A stretch of 46,379 nt of DNA from Spirochaetota bacterium (GTDB lineage: Bacteria; Spirochaetota; B62-G9; DRHN01): positions 2,654,050 through 2,700,428 of the forward strand of contig CP070841.1 in NCBI GenBank assembly GCA_020342115.1, written 5' to 3'. This document shows positions 25,920-35,655 of this stretch, piece by piece. A model generated the notes under the pieces. That model was given only the letters and a program-made list of their open reading frames with translations. It made no database searches and was not told where the DNA came from. The position numbers and the translations under genes are program-made. The number at the start of each line of letters is the position of its first letter. Within the stretch, counting starts at the first letter, position 1.

Positions 25920-26885
25920 ATGATGATCGAAGCTTTAAAAGAAAAACTGAAACACAGGATTATAACCGTAACGCTTTGCCCTAATTTTGACAGGACATTA
26001 TGGGTAAAAAATTTCGAGGCTGGTGCTACCTTTCTCGCCACTTCCTCAGACACAATGGCTGCAGGAAAGGGAGTAAATGTTTCAAGGGCTTTAATAAACT
26101 TTAACATAGATTCAATTGCAACTGGTTTGCTCCCCAGGGGTGGAGCATCTGATTATATCAGGCTCCTTGAGAAGGAGGGTATAAATCACAATTTCCAATT
26201 AACATCAGGCAAGGTACGGATTAACACGACGATAATAAGCGGGATGACCATTGAAACACACATCCGCGAGAGAGGTTCACGCCTTGCTGTTTCAGCTCTC
26301 ACAGCATTCAAAAAAAAGATGTTAAAGCTCATTAATAAAAACACAATTGTTGTCTTCTCCGGCAGATTGCCAGAGGGGTTTCCTGATACTACCTATTTTG
26401 ACCTCGTCACAGAGGTCAAAAAGCAGGACTGCCTGGCATTTCTGGATGTTTCAGGGGCATCTCTGCAGAAGGCTCTTGCAGCAAAACCGTTTTATATAAA
26501 ACCAAATTTATATGAAGTACAGGATGCTCTCGGCTATTTTCCAGCCAAAGATGCTGATCTAATAAGAGCAGTGGGAGAATTCCATAACATAGGCATACAA
26601 CATATAGTAATCTCTCGAGGAAAAGATGGTATTCTCTACTCAGATGGTGAAGAGATGCTGGCTGCAAAGATGCAAATATCCAGATCGATAAATACCGTTG
26701 GATCAGGAGATGCCACTGTTGCCGGATCAGTTGTTGGCATTCTCAGCGGTCTTGATAACCGAAAAAAAACTGCACTAGCATGTGCCTGTGGGGCGGCAAA
26801 CACATTACTATCTGGGGCCGGACGTTTTCAGCCTTCCGATGTGACTAGATTATTTAAAAGGGTAGAGGTATCACCTGTTTCGTAA
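25920..26885 (+). CDS. PfkB family sugar kinase (1-phosphofructokinase/tagatose-6-phosphate kinase type)
   Basis: 321 residues. The N-terminal substrate loop AAGKGVNVSRAL and the C-terminal anion-hole motif TVGSGDATVAG with the catalytic Asp near 264 identify a PfkB kinase of the FruK/LacC branch. Such enzymes phosphorylate fructose-1-phosphate, fructose-6-phosphate or tagatose-6-phosphate with ATP in the cytosol. No fructose PTS gene lies nearby, so the substrate is open. ATG 25920 or the adjacent ATG 25923 is the start. The 3' end overlaps convergent murJ by 15 bases. Confidence 0.88.
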   Translation: MMIEALKEKLKHRIITVTLCPNFDRTLWVKNFEAGATFLATSSDTMAAGKGVNVSRALINFNIDSIATGLLPRGGASDYIRLLEKEGINHNFQLTSGKVRINTTIISGMTIETHIRERGSRLAVSALTAFKKKMLKLINKNTIVVFSGRLPEGFPDTTYFDLVTEVKKQDCLAFLDVSGASLQKALAAKPFYIKPNLYEVQDALGYFPAKDADLIRAVGEFHNIGIQHIVISRGKDGILYSDGEEMLAAKMQISRSINTVGSGDATVAGSVVGILSGLDNRKKTALACACGAANTLLSGAGRFQPSDVTRLFKRVEVSPVS

Positions 26886-28439
26886 CGAAATACGATTAAT
26901 AAGTATCTTTTTAAGCTCAACAATATCCCTGTTCTTTAAAATTATATTCATGACGAAGTAGATCATTATTCCGGCAAGGAGCAGCAGGAGTGTCAGAAAA
27001 ACATTGTACAGCCTGCCCCTTGCCATCATCTCCCCCAGCAGATCTGTAAAAAAATAGAGAACCGCTGTCATACAGATCGAGGCGGCAAAAGATTTCAATA
27101 ATGCGTACCCTGTTCTCTTATCTACAATATGCCCTACCCGTCCTGTGAGGATAATGAATAGAAGAATAAAATTACAGAAAGCAGAGACAGATCCTGCGAG
27201 AGCTATACCGCCAAGCTGTAATCGCCTCGACAACAGCACACAGAGCCCAATATTAATTACCATAGTGATTCCGGCAATAATAACAGGAGTCTTCGTATCT
27301 TTGAGGGAGTAGAACATTTGAGCAAGAACCCGCATGCCTCCAACAGCACAGAGCCCTATTGCCTGAAACAGGAGGGCATACGCTACCATCTGAGTAGAAT
27401 TTTCTGTAAATCTTCCATAGCGGAACAGCATTCTTACTATAGGATAACGGAGAATAATCAATCCGAATGTTGAGGGTAAAGTTATTAAAAATGACAATCG
27501 TAATGCGAAGTTAACTGTCTCCTTCATACCCTCTATATCACCCTTGCTTGATTTCTCCGATAAGGCGGGCAGGATTACTGTGGAAAGAGATATAATAAAT
27601 ACTCCAAGCACAACTTCTACGAGAGTATGAGAGAATCGTAAAGCTGCTACAGATCCTTCCTCAAGAGTTGCTGCAATAAATTGAGACACAAGTGCATTAA
27701 TCTGATAAACCCCTCCTCCAATCGCCGCCGGTATCATAAGAAGAAAGACGCGTCTGACCCCCGGATTCTTAAATCGAAACGAAAGCTTATACATAATTCC
27801 CTTTCGCCTTAAGAAAGGAATCTGGAATAGCAGTTGACATCCTCCCCCTATAAGAACACCTATACCAAGGGCAACAGAGGGATCTGTCATTCTCGTTCCT
27901 AAAAGAAACCCGACTACAATAATGCATATATTTAAAAATATTGGGGTAAGTGCTGAAGGCACGAATACTTTATAAGTATTGAGTATTGCCTGAGTGAGGG
28001 CTGCAAGACTGATGAAGAGAATGTAGGGAAACATTAATCTGGTGAGAAAGATGGTAAGTTCTATTTTACCAGAAATTTCGGTATACCTCGGAAGAAAGTA
28101 GCGTAAAACAGGAGCAGCAAAAACCACTATACCAACGCTTATGATGAGGAAGCAAAGCAGTAAGGTGAAAAAGCTGTGTACAAACCTCTCCATCTCATCA
28201 TGTTGCTCCTTTTCAAGGTAGTCGGAAAAAATTGGGATAAAGGCAACAACCAGCGCACCTTCCCCAACCAGCCTCCTCATCAAGTTAGGAAACATAAAAG
28301 CAAGGGAGAACGCATCAGAGCTTCCGGTTGTACCGAGAAGGTAACCACGAAGCCACTCCCTTACCAAACCTAAAAGCCTTGATATGAAGGTGACAATACC
28401 AATGTTAAAAGCAGATTTTGCTATTCTCCTGTTATCCAT
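26871..28439 (-). CDS. murJ: Lipid II flippase MurJ
   Basis: 522 residues with 14 predicted membrane helices. The MurJ/MviN N-terminus is clear (FISRLLGLVREWLRGYLLG, then DAFSLAFMFPNLMRRLVGEGA), including the arginines known to line the central cavity. MurJ moves lipid II across the inner membrane for peptidoglycan synthesis. It follows the oligopeptide importer genes by 52 bases on the same strand and may share their transcript. Confidence 0.95.
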   Translation of the reverse strand: MDNRRIAKSAFNIGIVTFISRLLGLVREWLRGYLLGTTGSSDAFSLAFMFPNLMRRLVGEGALVVAFIPIFSDYLEKEQHDEMERFVHSFFTLLLCFLIISVGIVVFAAPVLRYFLPRYTEISGKIELTIFLTRLMFPYILFISLAALTQAILNTYKVFVPSALTPIFLNICIIVVGFLLGTRMTDPSVALGIGVLIGGGCQLLFQIPFLRRKGIMYKLSFRFKNPGVRRVFLLMIPAAIGGGVYQINALVSQFIAATLEEGSVAALRFSHTLVEVVLGVFIISLSTVILPALSEKSSKGDIEGMKETVNFALRLSFLITLPSTFGLIILRYPIVRMLFRYGRFTENSTQMVAYALLFQAIGLCAVGGMRVLAQMFYSLKDTKTPVIIAGITMVINIGLCVLLSRRLQLGGIALAGSVSAFCNFILLFIILTGRVGHIVDKRTGYALLKSFAASICMTAVLYFFTDLLGEMMARGRLYNVFLTLLLLLAGIMIYFVMNIILKNRDIVELKKILINRISLRNR

Positions 28440-28491
28440 TTTCCTGTCTGTAAGCTTTCGCTCTGAATTTAATAATCCGATATAAAAGGAC

Positions 28492-29421
28492 CTACTTCAC
28501 AAAGTGGCATGCAACAAAGTGGTCCTTTTCCTGCTCGATGAGCAGCGGTTGGCTCTCGCTGCATATGAGCGGAAAACCTCTCTTCTGATAGAGGTAGCAG
28601 CTTGGCTTATATATGCATCCGCCTTCAGGCAGTCTGTCCGACACCCCAAGCTCCATCGGGTTCCAAAGATATCTCGTATAGGGATGTAAGGACCGTTCCC
28701 TGATAACAGATATGCGCCCATATTCAACAAACCTTCCCGAGTACATCACACACACCCAGTGACTCAGCATCTCGACAATGCGCAGATCGTGTGAGATAAA
28801 GAGCAGCGAAATGCTCTTCTCCTGCTGTATATCCAGCAACAGGTTGGCAATTTGAGATTGTATTGACATATCGAGCAGCGCGAGTGGTTCATCTGCTATA
28901 ACGAAGGCTGGCTCAATCGAAAGGGTTCTCGCTATATCGAGTCGCTTCACCTCACCGCCCGAGAGATTCCCGACGAAGTTATCGAGTACACCTCTTGACA
29001 AATTGACACGGGATATGAGCAGATTGATATACTCTTTTATCTCTTTTGGCCTCAGCTGTGTATATAACTTTATGGACTCTTTAAGTGAGTCATATACTTT
29101 CATTCTTGGATTAAAAGCTGAACTCGACTCCTGGAAGATCATCTGAAAGTGCTTCCTGAAGGGTCTTATCTCTCTTTGCTTCAATAAAGTCAAATCAATA
29201 CCCTGAAAGAGAACTGTGCCAGAATCTGGTTCAATAAGTCTTAAGAGGAGTCTTCCTACTGTTGTTTTCCCACACCCTGATTCTCCGACAAGACCCAGGG
29301 TCTTTCCACGCTTGATTGACAGATTAACATCCTCACAGGCTTTGATTGGTTGTTTCTGGTTTTTACCAGAGAAATATTTATACAACCCTTCCGCTCTGAT
29401 TGTTTCGTCTGATACAGTCAT
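28492..29421 (-). CDS. Oligopeptide ABC importer, ATP-binding protein (DppF/OppF type)
   Basis: 309 residues, cytosolic ATPase. Walker A GESGCGKTT near 41-49, the Q-loop IFQESSSAFNPRM near 94-106, a signature NLSGGEVKR, Walker B FVIADEPLALLD and the C-terminal peptide-transporter extension with cysteines (CIYKPSC, then a later LICSE) are present. Energises uptake of peptides (or, in related systems, nickel or sugars). Last of the five importer genes. A hairpin separates it from the upstream DppD-type gene. Confidence 0.92.
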   Translation of the reverse strand: MTVSDETIRAEGLYKYFSGKNQKQPIKACEDVNLSIKRGKTLGLVGESGCGKTTVGRLLLRLIEPDSGTVLFQGIDLTLLKQREIRPFRKHFQMIFQESSSAFNPRMKVYDSLKESIKLYTQLRPKEIKEYINLLISRVNLSRGVLDNFVGNLSGGEVKRLDIARTLSIEPAFVIADEPLALLDMSIQSQIANLLLDIQQEKSISLLFISHDLRIVEMLSHWVCVMYSGRFVEYGRISVIRERSLHPYTRYLWNPMELGVSDRLPEGGCIYKPSCYLYQKRGFPLICSESQPLLIEQEKDHFVACHFVK

Positions 29422-29523
29422 TTCACATTTCCAATCGCCGGCTCATGTTCCGTGCCGTATAACCATCAGTCTTAAGGTACGGATTAATTACCAAGATCTA
29501 CAAACATTGAATAACCGGCTCTG

Positions 29524-29548
29524 AATTGGTTATTCATAATAACCAATT
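29524..29548 (-). promoter_or_regulatory. Intra-operon hairpin between the two importer ATPase genes
   Basis: AATTGGTTATT (29524-29534) and AATAACCAATT (29538-29548) are a perfect 11-base inverted repeat with a 3-base loop, beginning two bases after the stop of the DppD-type gene. No U run follows on the minus strand. A role in mRNA processing or partial termination is possible. Confidence 0.45.
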
Positions 29549-29549
29549 A

Positions 29550-30704
29550 CTAATTGGCATACAGCCAGCAACGTATGGAATGCCCGGGAGTCACTTCAAA
29601 AGCTTCGGGACATCTTTCCCTGCACTTTCTTCTTATCTTCCCTACTGCATAAGGACAGCGGGGAAGAAAAGGACATCCGACAACCTCCATTTTGTTGTTG
29701 GGCACTATGCCCTGAATCACCTTGAGTTTCTTTCCCTTCTTGATATCAGCATCAGTGGGGACTGATGAAACTAATGCCTCTGTGTAGGGGTGTTTGGGGC
29801 CGCGCTTTGCAATAATAATCTGTTGCTTACTCCCAAACTCTACAATAATACCCGCGTACATCACCGCAATATCATCAGCTATTGAACCAACAATGCCTAT
29901 GTTATGCGATATGAACAATAGTGACATATCATGCTTCTCCATTGCTTGCTGAAGCAGTTCGATAATACGATATTTATTCGTAGTATCGAGCCCTGTTGTA
30001 GGCTCATCTGCAATTAGAAGCTTTGGCCTGCTTACCAGGGCAATTGCAATGACTACTCTTTGAGCCATTCCTAAAGAAAGTGCATCAGGATACATGTTCA
30101 TCACGACCTTTGGATTAAATATCCTTACCTCCCTCAAGAGTTCTGCCACCTCAGATTCCAATTGACCTTTCTTTTCATTCTTGGACAACCACTTTATAGT
30201 CTTTTCAATCTGTATACCTACAGGAACAAAGGGATTGAGTGATCGACTGGGATCCTGAAAGATCATGGAAATATTCTTTCCTCTCACATGCTCCATAATT
30301 CTGTTGTTTTTCCTCAACCACCTCTCAGAATCTTTTATAATGGTATAAGGATACTGATCGTATTCCACACATCGTTTTAATCCATTGAAAAGATCAAAGA
30401 GCTCACCCCTCCTAAAATCCCTGTCTTTTCTTGATCCCCTCATAACGGCGAGCATCACAGATCTTCGATCCTTCTGTTTTGGCTTGAAGAAAAACCTTCC
30501 TTCAATAACTCCAGGCTCGCCATCAATGAGACCCATCATAGAGAGAGCAGCAACAGTCTTTCCGCAGCCGGACTCACCAACTACCCCGAGCACGGTACCC
30601 TCTTTAATGGAGAATTTGATATCTTCACATGCCCTGATAAATCTCTTATCTCCCTGATCGTAAAAGTAAACTTTCAACCCTTCAAGCTCTGCTAGCATCG
30701 GCAT
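29550..30704 (-). CDS. Oligopeptide ABC importer, ATP-binding protein (DppD/OppD type)
   Basis: 384 residues, about 50-60 longer than most DppD/OppD proteins. Walker A GESGCGKTV near 40, then an unusual extra segment (about 80-140, charged, with RRSVMLAVMRGSRKDRDFRR) before the Q-loop IFQDPSRSLNP. Walker B LIADEPTTGLD and the C-terminal CPFLPRCPYA-KIRRKC cysteine region follow. The signature position reads LSLGMAQRV, a common variant in OppD-type proteins. Its ATG overlaps the stop of the permease gene (TAATG), so they are translationally coupled. Confidence 0.92.
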   Translation of the reverse strand: MPMLAELEGLKVYFYDQGDKRFIRACEDIKFSIKEGTVLGVVGESGCGKTVAALSMMGLIDGEPGVIEGRFFFKPKQKDRRSVMLAVMRGSRKDRDFRRGELFDLFNGLKRCVEYDQYPYTIIKDSERWLRKNNRIMEHVRGKNISMIFQDPSRSLNPFVPVGIQIEKTIKWLSKNEKKGQLESEVAELLREVRIFNPKVVMNMYPDALSLGMAQRVVIAIALVSRPKLLIADEPTTGLDTTNKYRIIELLQQAMEKHDMSLLFISHNIGIVGSIADDIAVMYAGIIVEFGSKQQIIIAKRGPKHPYTEALVSSVPTDADIKKGKKLKVIQGIVPNNKMEVVGCPFLPRCPYAVGKIRRKCRERCPEAFEVTPGHSIRCWLYAN

Positions 30705-31597
30705 TATCTCGATACCTTCTCATTGTAAAGAGAGTTCAACCCATCCCCAAGTAGATAGAGTCCCATAATCGTCATCAATATCATTACTGCAGGAATAGTC
30801 GACAACCATATTTTTCCCTGGAAAAAGAAATCCTTGCCCATTGCAACCATATTTCCCCATGAAGGAACAGGCTCCTGAACCCCGATTCCAAGGTAGGATA
30901 GAGAGGTCTCAATGAGCACCGATTCTCCCATCCGTAAAGTTGCCTGAATAATCAGCACTGATTTTGAATAAAGCCATATTACATGCTTGAAAATTATGTG
31001 TCTTTTGGACAGTCCAAGCGCCCTGCATGCCTCAATAAAACGCTGTTCCTTCAACAGCTCTACTTTTGTCTTGATATAGGATGCAGTTTTCGGGATACTC
31101 GTAATTCCAACAAAAGCCATTATTACATAGATTGATGGATTAAATAGAATGATTACGATAAGTATCAGGATCACCCTTGGAAACGAATCTATTATGTCAA
31201 GAAAGTAGAAGATACCTCTAGAGAAATAGCGTGGATAAAACCCTGAGACGATGCCAAATCCGAGGCCGAATGCTGTTGAGACAGTAATTGCGATAACACC
31301 GGGAAGAAAGAATGCCTCTGTTGCTTTGACAATTCGAGAAAAAATATCCCTGCCTAAAAAATCTGTACCAAACAGGTGTTCAAAAGAGGGAGTAAGAAAC
31401 ATATTTTTGATATCCACCTGCATAGGATCCTTGATGAAAGTGTTTGTGATGGCAATGACATAAAAACAGATGAGATAGGTAACGACGAAAAGGCCATATC
31501 CTATTGAGATGACATCCACTGCACTCGCACGCTTATAAAGCGGTACATAGAACGCTTCTTTTTGTGCCATCTCCTTTTCATAATAGAACCGCTTCAT
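30704..31597 (-). CDS. Oligopeptide ABC importer permease (DppC/OppC type)
   Basis: 297 residues, six membrane helices. The N-terminal tail before helix 1 and the GTDFLGRDIFSR motif are typical of DppC/OppC. The EAA coupling loop reads RFIEACRALGLSKRHIIFKHV. ATG 31595-31597 is used; a GTG at 31610-31612 would add five residues and overlap the upstream gene by 11 bases, with no better ribosome-binding site. Forms the membrane channel with the DppB-type subunit. Confidence 0.9.
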   Translation of the reverse strand: MKRFYYEKEMAQKEAFYVPLYKRASAVDVISIGYGLFVVTYLICFYVIAITNTFIKDPMQVDIKNMFLTPSFEHLFGTDFLGRDIFSRIVKATEAFFLPGVIAITVSTAFGLGFGIVSGFYPRYFSRGIFYFLDIIDSFPRVILILIVIILFNPSIYVIMAFVGITSIPKTASYIKTKVELLKEQRFIEACRALGLSKRHIIFKHVIWLYSKSVLIIQATLRMGESVLIETSLSYLGIGVQEPVPSWGNMVAMGKDFFFQGKIWLSTIPAVMILMTIMGLYLLGDGLNSLYNEKVSR

Positions 31598-31601
31598 AGC
31601 G

Positions 31602-32477
31602 TTACCGCTCACTTGTTTGATAGTAGTAAAGAATCATGCTCTTGATAAGTGCTGCTGCTCGTACAAATAAAACAGAAAGAAAGGCAATAACAACGAGAAC
31701 CGGGAGATCTCTGTCAAGAGTCGCCTGAAAAGCAAGCCTTCCAGCACCAGGCCAGTTGAATACATGCTCTACAATAACTGCACCACCTATCAGAAATGGA
31801 ATCTTTGAGAAGATAATCGATATGATAGGTATTATGATCCCCTCATGTATAGAGCTTTGAAGCACCCTTTCACCTCTCGCTTTTGATGCAACAACATAGT
31901 CTTCAGACATTACTCTCTCGAGTTCTCCCCCAACAAGGCGAACTATCTCACTTATCGAATCGTTTCCGATTCCGAGTACAATTATGGGAAGAACGTATGA
32001 TAGAATCGGTTTCCCTCGCTGTGCTTCATAGAGGTAGTAGATCGGTAATACAGCTGTGTATCGTGAAATAAGATATATAACGAGATAGCCGAGGAAAAAT
32101 ACAGGAATCGATGAAATTATGTAGGAAAATATTGAGAGTGTCCATGAATAGCTCTTGAATCTCCTGTATGAAGAAAAGATTCCAATTGGTACAGATATCA
32201 GAAGAGAAACAATAATAGAACCGATAGTAAGTATGAGTGTATTTCTGAAAGCAGGAAAAACAAGATTTCCTATGTCTCTTCCGGAAACAGGAGATATACC
32301 GAACTTGAATGTAAAGAGCCTTCTAATAATATCGATATACCCGACGAACCCCTGTCCCTTTCCGATAAAACTTCCCGGCATGATGTTGAATATCAGATAG
32401 AGAAGAGTTGTCACGCCAATAATGAGGAGTACAGCATTCAATATCTCTCTCATGAATACCTTCAAGAAACGAACCAT
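31602..32477 (-). CDS. Oligopeptide ABC importer permease (DppB/OppB type)
   Basis: 291 residues, six membrane helices, somewhat shorter than usual because the periplasmic loop after helix 1 is short. Helix 1 with LYLIFNIMPGSF, the coupling loop YVVASKARGERVLQSSIHEG and the C-terminal VEHVFNWPGAGRLAFQA are characteristic. Two bases separate it from the binding protein gene upstream. Confidence 0.92.
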   Translation of the reverse strand: MVRFLKVFMREILNAVLLIIGVTTLLYLIFNIMPGSFIGKGQGFVGYIDIIRRLFTFKFGISPVSGRDIGNLVFPAFRNTLILTIGSIIVSLLISVPIGIFSSYRRFKSYSWTLSIFSYIISSIPVFFLGYLVIYLISRYTAVLPIYYLYEAQRGKPILSYVLPIIVLGIGNDSISEIVRLVGGELERVMSEDYVVASKARGERVLQSSIHEGIIIPIISIIFSKIPFLIGGAVIVEHVFNWPGAGRLAFQATLDRDLPVLVVIAFLSVLFVRAAALIKSMILYYYQTSER

Positions 32478-32479
32478 TA

Positions 32480-34090
32480 TTACTGTTCCTCACTCGGTAT
32501 GTACCAGTCCTTTACGTAAGTGAAGAATCTCGTTGGGTGAATCTCAATCCTTCGCAATTTTTTATTGAATGCTGCATAGTTGGTAAGCGTCCAAAGATAG
32601 GTATAGGGTGCCTCATCAGCAAGTATCTCATGAAGTTTTCTATATATAGTCCGCTTCATTTCTACATCCATAGTAGTTCTCGCCTCTTCAAGGAGAGAAT
32701 CTACCTCCGGGTTTCTGTAAGCACCGAAATTGTTTCTACCAGGACCAATCTCCTTTGAATGAAAGAGAGAAGAGATGTCAAAAGAGTCATCAAATAACCA
32801 GTCGGCATATATAATATCAAATTTGTGTTTCATGAAAACTGCCTCTGTCCAGCTTTTCCACTCCAGCCACTCAATTTCAATTTTAATGCCCACATCCTCG
32901 AGATAGTTCTGAAAGGAGAGTATTACTCTCTTTGTTGTCTCGTTTTCTTTAGAGATAGGTACCATCATCGAGAACTCAAGAGTGTAGCTCCCCCTTTTTC
33001 GAATTCCGTCCTTTGTTCTCTCGGTAAACCCAGCCTCATCAAGGAGCCGATTTGCATCTTCCGGGGAGAATGGAATGGGATTGATATCCAGGTTATATGC
33101 CCAGCTCCCTGGAGCAAATGGTCCCGATATAAGCTGGCCTTTTCCTTCGAAGAAGGAGTTAAGCATCTCCTGGCGGTTTATTGCATACCCTATCGCTTTT
33201 CTAACCTCTTTTATCGCTAGTACTGGATTTCTCAGATTGTAGCCGAAGAAGGAATAGGAAAGAGTACTGTAGGGATAGAGCTCATATCTCACATCACCCT
33301 GAATTTCAGCAATATCTCTCGGAGGAATCCTGATCTGAAGATCTATCCCGCCATATAGGAGAGTCTGTGTAATAATATTCTGATCTGCAAAGGGTCTCAT
33401 TATCACCTTTTCTATATTCGGTTTTCCAAGATGGTAGTCATCGTATGCTATAAGCACCACTTCAGAAGATGAACCTTCCTGAGAGACAAACCTGTATGGC
33501 CCTGTTCCAACTGGATGTTTATATAACAAGAGGTCTTCATCGCCCCGTAAAAAGCTCACATCTTCGAGCAAAGCAGATGGTAAGATCTTGAAACTAAATC
33601 TTCCAAGCACATTAAGAAGGGGTTTCTTTAGCAGAAAAACAACGGTATAGTCATCGATCTTTTTAACTGAGCTTATAAAACTATATCTCGATTGCAGAGG
33701 TGTAACTGTTTTAGGATTCATCATCAAAGAAAAGGTTTTCACAACATCATCGGCAGAAAAACGAATTCTCTCTTCCCTGCCAGGAACAGGGTGCCACTTG
33801 ACATCTTCCCTGAGATGGAAAGTAACCTTTTTAAGATCCTTTGATATTTCCCATGATTCGGCAAGATCATTCTTTATCTCTCCATCTGTACCATAGTAAA
33901 CGAGTGATCCGTAGATTAGCTCGATTAGACGGATTGATATAGAGTCATTGGCCAGTATAGGGATCAGTCTGATAGGCGCTCCATACTCACCATACACAAG
34001 CGTCCCTCCCCTTTCCTGGGCAAATCCAGAAGTAGCAGTAAAACCCATGCAAAGTGTAAACAAAATTAACAATATTCTTTTATACCACAT
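32480..34090 (-). CDS. Extracellular solute-binding protein family 5 (oligopeptide/dipeptide type)
   Basis: 536 residues. Signal peptide about 1-25 (ends SGFAQE) with no lipobox cysteine, so predicted periplasmic and soluble. Family features: GGTLVYGEYGAPIRLIPI at the mature start, LAESWEISKDLKKVTFHLRE near 80-100, KHPVGTGPYRFVSQEG near 185, and EVRKAIGYAINRQEML near 300. Binds peptides or similar ligands for the adjacent permease and is the first of the five importer genes. ATG is preceded by GAGG at 8 bases. Ligand unknown. Confidence 0.92.
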   Translation of the reverse strand: MWYKRILLILFTLCMGFTATSGFAQERGGTLVYGEYGAPIRLIPILANDSISIRLIELIYGSLVYYGTDGEIKNDLAESWEISKDLKKVTFHLREDVKWHPVPGREERIRFSADDVVKTFSLMMNPKTVTPLQSRYSFISSVKKIDDYTVVFLLKKPLLNVLGRFSFKILPSALLEDVSFLRGDEDLLLYKHPVGTGPYRFVSQEGSSSEVVLIAYDDYHLGKPNIEKVIMRPFADQNIITQTLLYGGIDLQIRIPPRDIAEIQGDVRYELYPYSTLSYSFFGYNLRNPVLAIKEVRKAIGYAINRQEMLNSFFEGKGQLISGPFAPGSWAYNLDINPIPFSPEDANRLLDEAGFTERTKDGIRKRGSYTLEFSMMVPISKENETTKRVILSFQNYLEDVGIKIEIEWLEWKSWTEAVFMKHKFDIIYADWLFDDSFDISSLFHSKEIGPGRNNFGAYRNPEVDSLLEEARTTMDVEMKRTIYRKLHEILADEAPYTYLWTLTNYAAFNKKLRRIEIHPTRFFTYVKDWYIPSEEQ

Positions 34091-34114
34091 TTTTTAACCT
34101 CGATACAAAAGAGT

Positions 34115-35626
34115 TTAATCTATAATTGCTTCTCCACTCCCCTTCTGTTTATAGGAATACACAGACTGTACTGCATCCTGGAGTGGTCTTATACCTGTAA
34201 ATCTTTTTGCAAGCGAAAAAAGTATCTCAAGACTCTCAGGATAATATTCCCTCGAGTAGTAAACATAAGAGAGTTTTAACAAAAAGGTAGGATCGTTTGT
34301 CTCTATCTTATTTTTATTGCCTTTATCGCGAGCCCTTTCCAGGTAATACAATGACCTCACATATCGGCCTGTAAAGAACGAGAGCTCTCCCAAAATGGCC
34401 GTATCTCTCCTCGTTCTTTCCCAACCTGTGTCATCCAGAGATTCCTCCACCCTGCTCACAAGATTTTTCACCTTTGAATAATCAACATTTGATGAGATTA
34501 CTACCTTCATCATTTCAAGCAGTGATGATGGCTTACCATGTATCCTTGTAATCTCATCGTCAAGCAGTTTATTACCACGCTTTTCTTTATCTGTGAGTAA
34601 GTGTATGGATGCTTCACAAGCAATTGCCCTGATCATCGTAAGTGATGAAATAACTGCCAGCTTTTTTGCTTTAAGGGTAAATTTGAGTGCCTGCTGGTAA
34701 TCCTTGAGATAAAGATACATCTGAGCCACATAGTAGCATGCAAAACTGGCTAGCTCCCCACTCGATGCCGTAACGATAGGCTCAAGATTTTTTATCGATT
34801 CACCGAAGATGATTTTGCTATAATTCTCAAGTATAGCAAGGTCATAGAATCGAATCTCCGTCTTCTGGTCTGGCTTGTGTACATAGATTGGATTATTCAA
34901 GTTTATATCTTCTACAGCAGTATAGGCTTCATCAAACCTTCCGAGAGCGAGCAGGCTATATGCATGGTTCATCTTAAGTGAATCCGCGTATAATATACGC
35001 TTCCCTTTTGCCTCATCAAGGAGGGACCTGGTTATCTCCTCGCTCCTAGTGAGGTCAATCATAAGATAGGAGTAGATATAACCGAGAGATGAATAGGCTA
35101 GCATGTTTTCTTTGCCCACCTTTTGCCAAAGTGCTTCTGCTTTTTTATGTTCCCCTATTTGATAGTAGGACGCCCCAAGGTATACCAGTGAAAGAGCCAA
35201 AAGCTCACTATCCACTGCTCTTGTGTTTACAACTTTACTCAATACTGATGTAGCATCCTGATACTGATTGTTAAAGAAATATCCAATACCCAGGAACAGC
35301 GAAGTTGCGTCGGCAGGATCTCCCTCACCTTCTCTTAATTGATGCATATACCCAATATGGGTTAGTACATTGAGTTTTGCCATCTCTCGATAAAGCTCAC
35401 CTTTGCGGTACAGTATCCTTCCAATTGTGTAAGCGGAAGTGATATCAGGTTTTATGCGCTCTTCCTGCAGTGCTTTATTCACCTCCTCGAGAGCTTCATC
35501 GAAATGATTTATACGATTTAACTTCAGAGCCTTTTCTATCTCCTTGGGAATAGCATAGAGGGGGGTTGTGCCTAGCAGGAAAGCAATTACAATGAGGATG
35601 AGCTTTTTTAGATTTCTGAAGTTCAT
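34115..35626 (-). CDS. Exported tetratricopeptide-repeat protein
   Basis: 503 residues. A signal peptide covers about residues 1-25 (LKKLILIVIAFLLGTTPLYA). The rest is a helical solenoid with TPR-like units, for example YLGASYYQIGEHKKAEALWQ, YLYLKDYQQALKFTLKAKK and LGELSFFTGRYVRSLYYLERA. TPR solenoids bind protein partners. ATG 35624-35626 is preferred because AGGA lies six bases upstream; ATG 35639-35641 is also possible. It sits 14 bases after the propeller lipoprotein gene and 24 before the binding protein gene, linking the envelope cluster to the importer. Partner unknown. Confidence 0.8.
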   Translation of the reverse strand: MNFRNLKKLILIVIAFLLGTTPLYAIPKEIEKALKLNRINHFDEALEEVNKALQEERIKPDITSAYTIGRILYRKGELYREMAKLNVLTHIGYMHQLREGEGDPADATSLFLGIGYFFNNQYQDATSVLSKVVNTRAVDSELLALSLVYLGASYYQIGEHKKAEALWQKVGKENMLAYSSLGYIYSYLMIDLTRSEEITRSLLDEAKGKRILYADSLKMNHAYSLLALGRFDEAYTAVEDINLNNPIYVHKPDQKTEIRFYDLAILENYSKIIFGESIKNLEPIVTASSGELASFACYYVAQMYLYLKDYQQALKFTLKAKKLAVISSLTMIRAIACEASIHLLTDKEKRGNKLLDDEITRIHGKPSSLLEMMKVVISSNVDYSKVKNLVSRVEESLDDTGWERTRRDTAILGELSFFTGRYVRSLYYLERARDKGNKNKIETNDPTFLLKLSYVYYSREYYPESLEILFSLAKRFTGIRPLQDAVQSVYSYKQKGSGEAIID

Positions 35627-35655
35627 AATATTCCTACTCATACTTATTGGGAGTT

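Noticed and set aside
26871..26885. Overlap of convergent pfkB and murJ ends as a special regulatory arrangement
   Set aside because: Fifteen bases of 3'-end overlap is common between convergent bacterial genes; no additional structure seen.
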